Shown here: positions 34,441-45,930 of the stretch, piece by piece | Layout: each line of letters begins with the position of its first letter | Position numbering within the stretch: position 1 is the first letter of the stretch | Assembly (NCBI GenBank): GCA_014338405.1 | Contig: JTDE01000219.1 | Coordinates: 164,392 to 228,391, forward strand | DNA length: 64,000 nucleotides | Reading direction: 5' to 3' | Source: Paragonimus skrjabini miyazakii | Taxonomy: Eukaryota; Platyhelminthes; Trematoda; Plagiorchiida; Troglotrematidae | Position numbers and translations under genes: made by a program | The notes under the pieces: generated by a model | What the model was told of the DNA's origin: nothing | The model's input: only the letters and a program-made list of their open reading frames with translations | The model's database searches: none

Positions 34441-37400
34441 ATCATTCAAAATATTGTTACACACTCAGAACCGAAAGTTACTGGTCTTCAGCGAAGCTAT
34501 GTTGATCAGAATTCACCAGCCGACGTTGTGTGCACAAAAGTGGCTGAAGCAACCCATCGGGTTGTCGTGGTATTGATGACATAATGCGTGATGTGACTGT
34601 ATGCTTGTCCATACCTTGTCTATCGCTAATTGTCTGTTATATATAATTTCTGTCTTACATTTTCGACTGATGAGAGTGAACGAAATGTCAACATATCGCA
34701 CAATAGTGCGAACGAAGTACAGTCGACGTGTATTAAAAAACATGACTGTTTTCCTCTTTGTTTTTGTTTATTCGTTTATTGGTCTATTGACATTATAGTA
34801 TCACTGCCTCATACTAGCCATTTTGCCTGTTTACTATCTCAACCCGGTTTGTTTCGATGGTGTGGGCTGTAAGCATTGGATGAGCACCTCGAAATTTCAC
34901 ATTTTTCTGTCGTCATTTGGTTACTTTTTACAACTTTCATCAATTAAAGTTTCTTCGCCTACCTCGAGCATAGTTTCCACTCTTGCACACACAACATAGA
35001 GAATGATGTCGATCAAACACCCAGTGAATTGTTTCCATCGCTCTACACAATCAGCTAGGTTTGTCAAGTACAAGAACATATATTGGTACGCGTATACTGT
35101 AATCCTATACGAATACAGTAAAGTCTAGGTCTTTCGGTCGACTGGTTAATCACCTTAAGCAAACGCGGTGCGCGTATATTCATTTTCCGTGTGAACCTAC
35201 TGAATAGTCAGTGTTCATGAGAAATGGTTCAAGACGACAAGACTGATGGATCAGTGAGGGTCAGACTATTTAATTTTGTTCCAAATGCTTGTAGTTTACA
35301 TCGACGATATCTGAACGCTGACCCTGGTGGTCGGAACTGACTTAAATGCGTCATGTTATGATCCGTATCTATCAAAAATAGAGTGAGTCCAACTCATAAC
35401 TAAATTCTTAATTGCCCAAATTCAAACGATTTCTATATGGCTGGTGTAAGCATGAGAAAGAGATTCCACTTGTACTGCATAGATTGCTTAGGTGAATTTG
35501 CATATCAACTACTTCAATCTAATCAGTCTGTCATGGAAGCCCAACCGGCCGTGATAGAGTCGTGGTAAGATAGTGGGTATCACGGTAACTCGACTCAAAT
35601 GAGAACTGAGTATCGAGAGAACTCTGTTCGTCAGGCTCGTGAAATATGAAGTATTTTCTTTAATTCTGAGCAATGTGACAACATCACCACTGATAACCAC
35701 AATTTTTTGCCCACGCTCCAATCGAAGGATATTCGCCCAATAAGTCTACAGAACGGCGTCAATTGGACACCCATTTGAGATTTGTCTTAATCTGAATGCA
35801 ACGATATCGTAATCTGTAGTGTTAATTGTTGATTAACCGACTGTTCTTCCGGACCATTCGTTATTTCGTGCTCATCATATACATATAACAGGTGAGGTGG
35901 GGATACACTTATGTCCGTTGGGCCGAAGTGCGCATGTGAAGTCAAGAGTGAATGACTGTTCACAGTATTATTGACGGATACAGTGTAACGGGTAACCAAG
36001 TCAGAGACACACTTATTTCAGCACTCAGTAGAATGTCTCAACGCGGTTGTGATTTACCGTCAAATCCCACAGCGGGTGGTTCATGAAAAACAGGACAGAT
36101 CAAACGTCTCACCACTCAGCGAAGTCGGTTCAAAGAGCGAGAAATGACAGGCAAAAACGTTACTCAAACAAACAAGTGTTGAGGACATTGGAATGAGAAC
36201 CCTAATGCATTGTGGAATAGAATTCCGTTCCATAAACCTGAGTGCATAATAGATGAGAAAGCATGCGAACTGAACAGTAAAGATCCTGTTTTACTGAAAA
36301 ACTTTTGTCACATCATCTTCGAATCCCGGTTGCTTTGCGGCTGCCTTACAGTCAGTTGGCACCATACCCTCTGCATCACAGAAAATAGTGCGCACGATCA
36401 TGTTGATTCTGAATTGAATTTTAAGCCCTTCATTGTATTTCTATCGTCTGGTTTGTTGTTGTTTGTTGGCCACAACAATAAACCCACAAATCATCCCCAG
36501 TTGCTGATCGACGCCTGAACTGATCCGCCTGCAACCAATCAAGTATTCATGAATGATTAGGTCCGCAGTAGCCGAACGAATAATCACAGTGTTTGCTGTT
36601 TTGCACGTGCTCAGTCAATCTTCTGCAACGTCGTCTATATTTTTTAGGGTTCCATCGAGAGTAGCAGTTTAAACCTTTGAAAATCTCTAGACCAAATTAA
36701 ATCTTTCTTTTATTCATGGGGGAAGGTGCTCTTGTTTCAGCCGCACCAATTGTCACTTTTTCATGCAGTTTTCCTAACGGACAACTAGCCGACAGATTTG
36801 CTGACTGTTCTGCCGTAATCTTACACGGATATTGAGAGTTTCCGCTCTAACCTGCCAACTGACACAATGGTTAACCATTAAAAAGTCTATCTACCAAACC
36901 TCCCGCTCAAGATCTGTAGCTTTTTCTACGCCGGTACAATTTAATCTCTCCATTAAACACTGAAAACAAGTGTTTTCAAATTACAGTAAGGTGTTCAGTC
37001 TGTTAGACAGGAATTTCTTGCTATTACGTCTAAATACTCACGGTGTAGTCCGCACCAGTCTCATTTCACTATACGATTAGTTCATGAAGCGCCAGCAATT
37101 GTTTTAACTGTAACGGCCAAACGTTTAAGTTGATACCAATCATTTCTGGCATCTAACGAGGTGTTGTTCCATTACATTTTTCCTCAATCCATGCTTTCCT
37201 TTTCGGCGAGGATATCTTAAATAAAATATAGAGATGAAGTTACCCTACGCTGCATATCATAGTCGCTATTTGTCTGCAGCTTCTTCTATGCAGAACATTT
37301 CACTTACCTTCATCTCACCGTTTGCTACTTATTCTTGACAGATGTCATCAGTTGTCATTATCTATGTTAGCTAATCGTTGACTCACTGATCTTATCTCCA

Positions 37401-40400
37401 GCTGTCCAGCTCACCACCTGAATGAAATTTAGATATCTCTTTATAGTTACGTAACGTATTAAATCAATAGTCAAGGGGAGTAAAAAAAAGGTCGGCCTAT
37501 AGAGACTGTGCCCTATCGGTTACGCAATCGTTGTGTTAAATTGTGAGTCTAATTGATTGCGGGCCAGGAGAGTCTTAATGCCTGCATGAACTATTTCTGG
37601 GTGCATAGGTCAGGAGTAAGCAGTGCTGCACTGAAGGCTTCGATCACAGTCAACTTTCAGGTTCTCACCGTTTCTGATCAACTAACTGGCACTCTGCAGA
37701 CCATCAGAGGACACTTATCTTACTGACAGAACGAACTGTCTTACGGTATGGGATTCTGTTGAAGGAGAAACTGATAAATACACATATTGTATTCACAGAA
37801 TGTGACTTGAATTTCACCTCATTCGCCTGTATCGGATATTCATTCTGCATGGATAATTCTTATGGAAAGCCTAATGCACTGTGCAAAGTGTATGTGGTGC
37901 CTATTTTTACTGTTTTTCCGGTTAGACATTACATAAGGTTTCGCTTTCGATTCAGTGGGATAAAACTGTCAAAATGAATGCACCAACCACTCCAATTCTG
38001 TTTGACCGGATGAGTAAACATGAAAAACAAGTCCTGTTTGTTGCTTTGTTGTTTTCACGAGTTCATTGAGTAGCTTCGAACGAGTTACGAAAAGTAGTTA
38101 GGTTTGTATTGGCCTAAACATATTCCTTTTTCATCTAGAAAATTTGGACGTCCGACCTTCAGTACAAAGCGTTTAAAGTTGCTATCTATATTCTTTTGCA
38201 CTGGCCGTACTGATTCCGCTTTGCTTCTACAGGCCTCCTTACAAAGAGATTGAAAATTACTGTCAAAGTTTATGACCCTTTTCTCACTAGTCAAGGTGTT
38301 AGTTGCCCATCACATTTTACCAAACCCATATGATAACATGATAATTTTGTGAGCCAGTTTCTTTTTGATGTTCCCCATTACTCGCATTTTGGCTTCCCTT
38401 TCTGTTTATCTAATCCATCTATTAGATGTTATTTTGATCCGCTTTCTTGTCAGTACTTAACGCACACATCGTCCGTTATTCCACATCTTGTTTACACGAT
38501 AAAATTTAAATGTCTATCTTAGTGTTCTGACATTTATGTCAATGCTTAATTCGTGTTCCTCACTTAGCAAAGTTCAGTTTCCCGCCAAATTGTTTTACTT
38601 AACTTGTTGAAATTGTCGGTGAGATGACGCTGAAATGTCATCTTTTGATTGAATAAAACAACTTGATTTGTTTTCACAGACGATCATTTGAATGCAAATT
38701 ATACTGATTCTCTTTTCTAAGTAAAAACATTTTTTTCCGTATATGTTGAAATGTTCACCTCCAAACAGTTCTACTGTGTCCGACTTGATAGTTTGGAGAA
38801 CCTGCTTCTTACGGCTGGCACAAAAATCAGTGTGCAATTCTTTGTCTACACCGTCTGTACACTTCAGCAGAATAGCATAACTAATAGTTGACATAGGAAC
38901 CACATGAACCGGCTTCATCATTCCTCTAAGCTCTCAGGGGTTGACAAAACTGATCCCCTAGGGCATACATTTAATCGAATGTTTCCCACATCTTGCAGCA
39001 CAGCCTAAATGTGTTATTTGATACGCTTAATCCTACCGTCCAGTCACTTACATGTGTTCTTCCCTCGTGCCTACAAATCTAGTCCACACATGTGGTTTGT
39101 AGTGATCCAACAGAGACCAGGAGAAATGTGATGTTTCTCTTGCGTTGTGTTTAGCAATAGGTCACAGTGAAAACTGTTTGCCAACCATAGATTTTCGATT
39201 TTTTAATAAAATGGTCTGTGAATGTAATGAACGTCAGCCAGACACCTTATCAGTCAGTTCCAGACTTAGAAGCCTCAAATACAAATCACATCCACCATTA
39301 CAAAACGGTGCTAGAGTCTTGTATAAAACCACTGTTTTTTTGTTGCCTTTTCGCATACTGAATTTTCGATTTAGCTTGCTTGATAAACAGCCTTCTCTGA
39401 TTATTTGAACAATATTGCTTTAAGAGGCATATCTAATCGTAAACAACGAGACTGCAACTTATAATGTAATATACAAGCCGGCCGTCCACATTTTGACTGT
39501 CCGTCACACTTGCATACCAACTTTGGGACAATGTGGAGATACCGGGGGACAAAGTTCTTCCGAAATAGGAGTTCCCGCAACAGTCCTGTGAAAGGAGACA
39601 ACATAAATAAGCATGAACCAAAGGTCCAGTAGACCATGCACACGACTTACACAAACAAAACTAAAACGATGCCAACAACACAACAGCACGCTCTGTTACA
39701 CAATTTCAGTTCAGTCAATGCGAGCTTGCTGGTTTCGATCGCACGTTACAATAACACCTGTCTTTCACAATTCTTTCTGTGAGTCTTCGCACACAATTTA
39801 ATTCTTGTTGTTGGTAGGTATTAGGATGCATTATGGGTTTACCCTAAAGACCGCTCACTTTATATTTCTTTTAAATGCTCGCTGAGTATCAAAATATCGT
39901 TGTGTGGTGAGGTTAAATATTCTGATATTGTCCTTATCTCTGAGTTATGGCGTCTGTGCTGTTTTTATCATAGTCAAACGTTCGACGCCATGTGTAAATC
40001 CATTGAAGTCAATGTCGTGTCCTCAATAGTATGTAAAGTTTGCATACGTCTGTATTATCCCACATTGGCTGTATGGCTTGCCAGCTGTGTTGTGCAGGCC
40101 CTCTAAACAAATTGAATGAATAAATAACAACATAGTTGTTCCTTCTCTTTGCAGTTAACGCTACTCAACAGTCTTCGTCAGTATGACAATGATTTGTGTG
40201 AACATCGGAGTGTTTGTAACACTTTGAAGGCTGAAGTAATTCCGATGTCTTGCATTTAGTCTTAACTCGTTAGCTACGAAATATATTTCAAGGTGTTAGA
40301 TTAAGAGTGACACAACGGAGAACTCATTATTTCTAGAACAACGAAACTACCGTACATTTGAACAAAACGGATTTATTTGACTGTGATGAGTTTCGATGAA

Positions 40401-40685
40401 CAATAAAACATTAACAGGCGATCCACTATTTTCTATACAAGAGTGACAGTAGAATTGTCTTCCATTGACGTAGGCTACGTAACCATCGAGAGTTTTTAAA
40501 TTACATACATGACCAACATAGGTTGAACATCATTCACAGTTTATCATAGCTGTCAAACTCACATAGCTTTTTCGACATGCCGCTTTCAAAGAAAAGCACT
40601 ATACTCAAGGTTCACTCTTGTTATAGCTCATCAGTAGTGTATATCCTTATCTCATATCAGCCAAATTAGGGCATAGTATCTCTTA
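34441..40685. other. Intronic sequence, no recognised feature
   Basis: Frames of up to 108 codons were read (36210-36518 plus, 38595-38921 minus and overlapping minus frames at 39401-39689). None matched a domain, and none is bounded by plausible splice sites and linked to another exon. Confidence 0.4.
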
Positions 40686-40877
40686 CTGATAAATCGATAA
40701 GAAATAACACAACGTTATGGGCAAGTTGTAATACTCTACGTTTCAAACACCTCGGGTGGCCTTCCTCAAGAGTGTTATAGTCGATTACAACACTCCTGAA
40801 GAAGGCCACCCGAGGTGTTTGAAAAGTAGAGTATTACAACTTGCTCATAACGTTGTGTTATTCTTAACTGATTTACC
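40686..40877. repeat. Near-perfect inverted repeat hairpin with hammerhead-like modules
   Basis: Two arms of about 92-94 bp (40686-40779 and 40786-40877) around a 6-bp centre (GTCGAT) match as reverse complements with only a handful of differences. Each arm contains, in the outward direction, AACAC, a CUGANGA-like box, a GGCCACC...GGUGUUU hairpin, a GAAAC box, GTAGAGTATTACAACTTG, then ACGTT and GTGTT. In the right arm CTGAAGA is at 40796-40802, GAAA at 40821-40824 and ACGTT at 40850-40854. Such CTGAAGAAGGC...GAAACG strings are typical, to my knowledge, of the terminal repeats of Penelope-like elements, which carry hammerhead motifs. Confidence 0.85.
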
Positions 40878-41200
40878 AATAACATGCTAAACACGACGCC
40901 CAAACTGGTTGACTTCATTCGTATTAAATTTGGTACAGATATCTCACATAGTATCTTTTTTTGAAAGGAGCTCAGTAGATTTCTGTTGGAAGCGAAATCT
41001 GCCGCGCCTAGGCAAACCGACCCGAATTTGGCACAACACAAAATATTTCGTGATTAAGATTTCTCTAAGGTTAACTTCCATACTGTTCTTTGTGTCAACC
41101 TTTTATCACATTCCGTTGGCTTCCTCGATTTATAAAAAGGGTTTCGAAGAAGGTTTCCCCCAATACACTTCCTCGCCCAAAAGACTTCTCTCATTCACAG

Positions 41201-41269
41201 GAGAAACAGGAAGAACGGATTAACAGTGCAAAGAATCGATTGTCGAAATTGTCCTTAGAGTTCCGTCAA
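41201..41269 (+). CDS. AFDN: Candidate third afadin exon (linker after RA1)
   Basis: A 69-nt phase-0 segment bounded by a pyrimidine-rich acceptor (CTTCTCTCATTCACAG, ending 41200) and a weaker GTAATA donor (41270). It reads EKQEERINSAKNRLSKLSLE and then FRQ. Human afadin follows RA1 with a charged stretch that, as I recall it, contains EKQEKEGVIQNFKRTLSKK, so EKQE, a following I, the K/R and LSK occur in similar order. The previous exon ends in phase 0, as needed. The region is low in complexity and the resemblance is short, so this could be coincidence inside a 136-codon chance frame (41090-41500). Confidence 0.45.
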
Positions 41270-43529
41270 GTAATAATGATCAGCTCATCATGCAAGCATA
41301 AAACGATATGCCACGCACGATCATACCGTGCGACGCCTAAGCAATCAATGTTTAGCAAGGTCAAAGAAGATCTGAGCGTCGGCGTACTTTTGACTTGGTA
41401 CAACGAGGATGATGACCAGACACAATATATTTTGGTAAACTGTTGGCATAGAGAGTGCAGAAAACGTACGAAGTTGGGATTTAATAGTTGCATGTTGTGA
41501 AGAAAGGTGTAGACAATTGGAAATATGCAACGGCTTAAAAAGTCTCGCCAGCAGTCATCGATCTCAGTGGCTTACCAACAGAGGACAGGTGTCTTCCAGG
41601 GACAAATAACCAGTAAGTCTTTGCTTTTGGTCGCAATCTGGTTGAGCCTAGTAACGTTTCGGCGTTTTACGCACTTTGAGAGAAGGTCTAATCATGTGGT
41701 ATAAAGCCTTACACAGTGTTCTCGAAAAATATACCCCTCCTGAGGACGAAACAGAGAACAAGATTGATGGGTTTGTCAACTTTACGGTGTAAATATGCGA
41801 TGACTTTCTCTCAGCTCTCGCTGGAGCTCATTAGAAGTAAGTATGCTTAGTATGAGTGCATTTGTGTGAACATTTAAATCTGGCAACTCGATCGCGTCTC
41901 GTGTACGGCTGCCTCCAGCTAATATGGCAGTAATCGGAACCTAAGCTGTGATAAGGTTGAAATACTTCTGTGTGAATAGCAAGCCTACCGGGACCATTGC
42001 ACAGATTTCTACCAAACTTATAAAGCAGATACAATGCACTGTCCAGGGAAATCCAAGAAAAGTCTAAACGACTGCTCTCTTTAATAAGGTCATTGTTGTC
42101 CCAACTTTAAAAAGTAGTCAAAAACTTGCCTTTTTCTTCTCTTATTCCACATTACTGTCACATCTGTTTACTCATATATCATTTTGCTTGTTCCACTTAT
42201 TTATAGTGTTTAACGATAAAGTTCACTTTTTTTAGTGGTGAACAGCTCTTTCGTCTAAGTATTTGATTATGCCGCAGTTTCAGAAAATGATTTTTCAGCT
42301 TAGAGGTGTGATATTTTTGTTTTTCATAAAATAGAACCACCACTCAGTCCTGGGTATGGCAATGATGGGTGTTACGAAACCAAAGTTTGACTTTAGTATT
42401 TAAATCACTTTGTGTATACGGTATTTTTGTGTTCAGAAGGCTGATTTTCGGCCAGCTTAAGTTAAACTCATACCATGAAACCTTTCTATCGAATCAACCC
42501 ATTCCACACTACCATCTGTTATGAGCCTCATTCAGTCAGTTTTCAAGGTTGCTGGTATCAGGAACTCTTTAGAATTTACCGAATAACTGAACACCAATAC
42601 CTTTGTGGTGTGATGTATTAAGTGTGTTTGTCATCAAAGTACAGGGTTTCCTCTTCAATGAGTATTTTTACAAAGTGCGACGTTTTTTACATACAATACC
42701 TTGACTAAAAGGAACACGATGGAACCACGCAGGGTACAAATTTTCAGCCTGAAATGGACGCAGTTCCTCCTACCAGGAAGAAAAATTACACCGGTCATGT
42801 TAGGCCAAACCAAGGCTGATCACGTGGTGACCTCATGACGGATTATCCCTCCGCTTATTCAGTCTTAACGAACATGCGCCCGACCCGGGGGTAATGTGGC
42901 CTTTTATGTCTCTCATTACACCAGTGTTGCTGAATAACTTAAGAGAAGAAATTTTACCAAAAAACATTCCTGGTGGTCTCAGTAGATAATGTCTCGTGCG
43001 GTGAACGCTGAGCTAGCATTCAAAGTGCCCAACCCAACTAACACAGACTGTGCAACTTGATTGGTCGACCAACTGCTACAGTATCCAGAACTCTCCGAAA
43101 TCGTTCTCGTGAACCGGCGGGTCGCGCACGCGGTCACTCCAGTTGATATGGGTTAATTGGTGGAATCAACGATGGTCAAACATAGCAAGTCTGTTGCCAT
43201 GTTCGTGACGAGCAGGTGGATTATTAACGTACCAGTGATTATTTGTGTGTAACATTCATTTGTCGCCGTGTGATACTGAAATCTGACACATGCCTGAATG
43301 AGCTACTCTGTGTAAGACTTAGTTAACATGGATTTTGTTTCTAGAATTACACCAAACCAACGTTCACCAAGAAATGATTGAGACGTGATAGTGATCCTCT
43401 TCAGAAATGACTCTTTGTAAGTATGAGAGCGCAGCTTACCGCAGATTGTTTCATTGGTAGTAAGTCCTCACAAACTAGATTCATTGAACGTTAAAGTATG
43501 ATAATTCGACATGCTCAATATATGATTTC
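41270..43529. other. No confident gene; one possible Penelope-type terminal string
   Basis: No exon of the afadin RA2 linker was recognised. At about 41645-41690 the minus strand reads CAAAGTGCGTAAAACGCCG followed by AAACGTTACTAGG. The GCG...CGCCGAAACG arrangement recalls Penelope-like terminal repeats but lacks a CUGANGA box. A minus-strand frame at 41831-42034 is unsupported. Confidence 0.35.
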
Positions 43530-43735
43530 GGTAGTACAGTTACCACAGTGGTTTCATCATAAGAATTCGGGCCGAAGTTCGACTGCCAGCCGTGACAGGA
43601 ATATGCACTATTGACTGGCTCAAACAAATACGAAACCCGAGTCTGATGATTCTTTTCGAAAAGGGCTAACTGAAATGTTTATGAGATTGTGAAAGTTGCA
43701 ATCGGTTGTGAGTGACACTTAACTTGAATCAGAGA
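43530..43735. repeat. Foldback element, copy C (left arm missing)
   Basis: Only the right arm and part of the core remain. GAATATGCACTATTGAC, then CGAAACCCGAGTCTGATGAT, TCTTTTCGAAAAGGGCTAAC and GTTGCAATCGGTTGTGAGTG follow the order of the right arm of the 26.3 kb copy. Towards the left, TACCACAGTGG at about 43541-43551 may be the start of the tRNA-like core (compare TACCACTGCGCC in copy B). The left arm is absent. Confidence 0.65.
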
Positions 43736-45694
43736 TTTGGTTTTGGAATCCTGATACTTAATGTCCTTAATTTACTTTATGCGATTGCAAGCTGAGCCAA
43801 TAATATTTTTACCAGAAATTACAAAGTACCAATTCAAAATTGACCATTGTTTTGAGCATTTTGGTATATTACATGACCATGTGGTAATATGCCTTTTATA
43901 TTGTCCTAACTAATGTTTTACTGAGCCTAGACGAAAAGTGTTCGTAGTGGCGCCCCGCTGATCATAGATTTCTGAGTTTGAATCACATTCTTTTGGCTCT
44001 TATCAAGGCCTGGTCATCTCCGGTCTATCTCAGCTCACGTGAAACCATAGCGCTTCAAGGATGTATACACTGAATTGTGTAAACTTAGATAGATTTTCAC
44101 CTTTTGTTCGTTAGTGGGAACGGCATACTAATAGTGTATTTAGCTTGTCTGGTTGTGTGATCCTTCATCATTGTGCACTGACGACATGGAGAACACCTCT
44201 AACTACCAACTAGTCCCACTCGATAATATAGTTTCTTCTAAGGATCCAAATAGTAGGTTACCACACTGTTAGTCCCCCTGACGGAACCCTCGTATCAGTC
44301 ATAAGCCCAAGACTAATCGTATATATTTTTAATTTGTTACCACTTGTTATTATGTGTATTTGTCTTCCATAAAGTTCATATGGTACTTTCTGGTAATCCT
44401 TTGATTGTAGTGTCTAAGCAGCCCAAAACCGTTGTTTCATTAGAATACATCATTATTCAATGTATGCGTTTATTGCACTAATTAACTTGAATCCGCAGTC
44501 ACATGTTTGTGCCACGAAACACTTTTGAGCAAAACATCACTGAACTCGCTTACATCAACACACAACCCGTTTTTGTTGCACTCAAACTTTTGTTGTTTTG
44601 TTCCACAAGATCGAGTTCACACTGTGTTACACGCCCTTTGGTCATTACTCATTTTTCCCAGTATCGCATCGTAGGTAAAAACATCGTTTACCTCTTTGTA
44701 AATAGTCTATACTAACGGTTTAAGAGTAACTGAGCTGTTGTTGATAGATATGTTCAAAGCTGAATAACACCCATGTGACCATTTTAGTAGGTGTTACCGG
44801 CTTTTCAAAAGCTCATTACATAGGTGAAGAGTTGAGGCATCCGCGAACGGTGCCGGTATGATGTGAAGCAAAAAATGTAGTAACAAAGCTGTGCTAAAAG
44901 TAAATTGTTAATTTAAACTGGGACTTCTAGAATGTTCATTTGCGATTGTGGTTGTCTGTGATCAACTTTGCCACCACGCTTGCTTTGGATGTGATATTGT
45001 GTTATTGCTCGTAATATACTTTAGTCCTAAACTTTGAAACTCGCCCTATTCAACTTTGTGTATTGAAATGCGTAAATCGATTATTGTCACGCTTCATTCA
45101 TTAAGTTGACTATGCTTAATTTTGTATTTTTGTCTGTCTCCTGGTAAATAATCTGACCGGCAAGGTCACGCCCAAATAAAAACCTGAGTCATTTGTAGCC
45201 AGGCGGCGTGACCACTTCCGCCAATGTGTATTGGCATGTTGGGTGTCCAACTAGTTTGCTCTAAAGCCTTAAGAACTGTTCTCTAGGTCACTGATTAACT
45301 CATCACACCATTGGACAATCAGCAACTAGGTTCAGACTGTCTACAGAATTTGCTAGTGAGTTTTAAATAATGAGAAGAGGAAACAGAACTGACAGCGCAG
45401 TGTTTCATGATTGTTTCGGACCACACTGACTGGTTTTGAATTCATATCTGTTTTTAAAAATGTTTTATGTATCCCATGGATGAATAGTCAATATAAACCT
45501 ATTATTTACGCTCAATTAAGCACGTCAAACTGAGTCCGAAACGATTCCCATCAAAGTGAAAAGTGTAGCCCAATCTAAGACAGTTCGAGATAACCCCCCT
45601 CTCTCTAGATCATCTTGAGATAAGTAAGCTGCGTAACACGGACAGTTATAATTGTTTATTGATAAGTAGTAGTGGATTTTGGTTTTCATATAAT
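43736..45694. other. No recognised feature
   Basis: Apart from a 70-codon plus frame (44503-44715), nothing is open for long. A B-box-like GAGTTTGAATCAC lies at 43975-43987 without a supporting A-box. Confidence 0.45.
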
Positions 45695-45930
45695 GTAAAT
45701 GTCACCCACAATTGATCGCAGTTGTTGCATTCCCACAGATTTTCTAGTCGGTCTCTTTCAAAAAGAAGCAGTAGATCCGAATTTCGCTGTTGTTAGAACT
45801 CGTCAATAGTGCATATCCTTGCCATGGCGCGAAACTCGAGTCTAGTAATCCTTTTCAAAAATCGGCTTACTGTAATGTCTAAGGGAATGCGACGATGGTC
45901 ATCCATTAAAGGTGATATTCAATTTGTATC
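45695..45930. repeat. Foldback element, copy D (core deleted)
   Basis: The left arm is complete: GTCACCCACAATTGATCGCA, TTGCATTCCCACAGATTTTC, CCGAATTTCGC and TAGTGCATATCCTTGCCATGG. At 45827 it passes directly into the right arm (GCGAAACTCGAGTCTAGTAA, then AAGGGAATGCGACGATGG). The tRNA-like core and the inner part of the right arm are missing. The junction looks like a single internal deletion. Confidence 0.75.

Larger units (their letters stand above)
33350..41200 (+). other. AFDN: Probable afadin intron, about 7.85 kb
   Basis: Follows the GTAAGT donor at 33350. If the candidate exon at 41201 is real, this is a phase-0 intron. It holds the Penelope-like fragment (33.6-34.44 kb) and the hammerhead-like hairpin (40.69-40.88 kb). 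If that exon is wrong, the intron runs further right. Confidence 0.5.

Noticed and set aside
41090..41500. 136-codon plus frame as a complete small gene
   Set aside because: No domain; only the internal splice-bounded 69 nt shows any family resemblance. The rest looks like chance extension.
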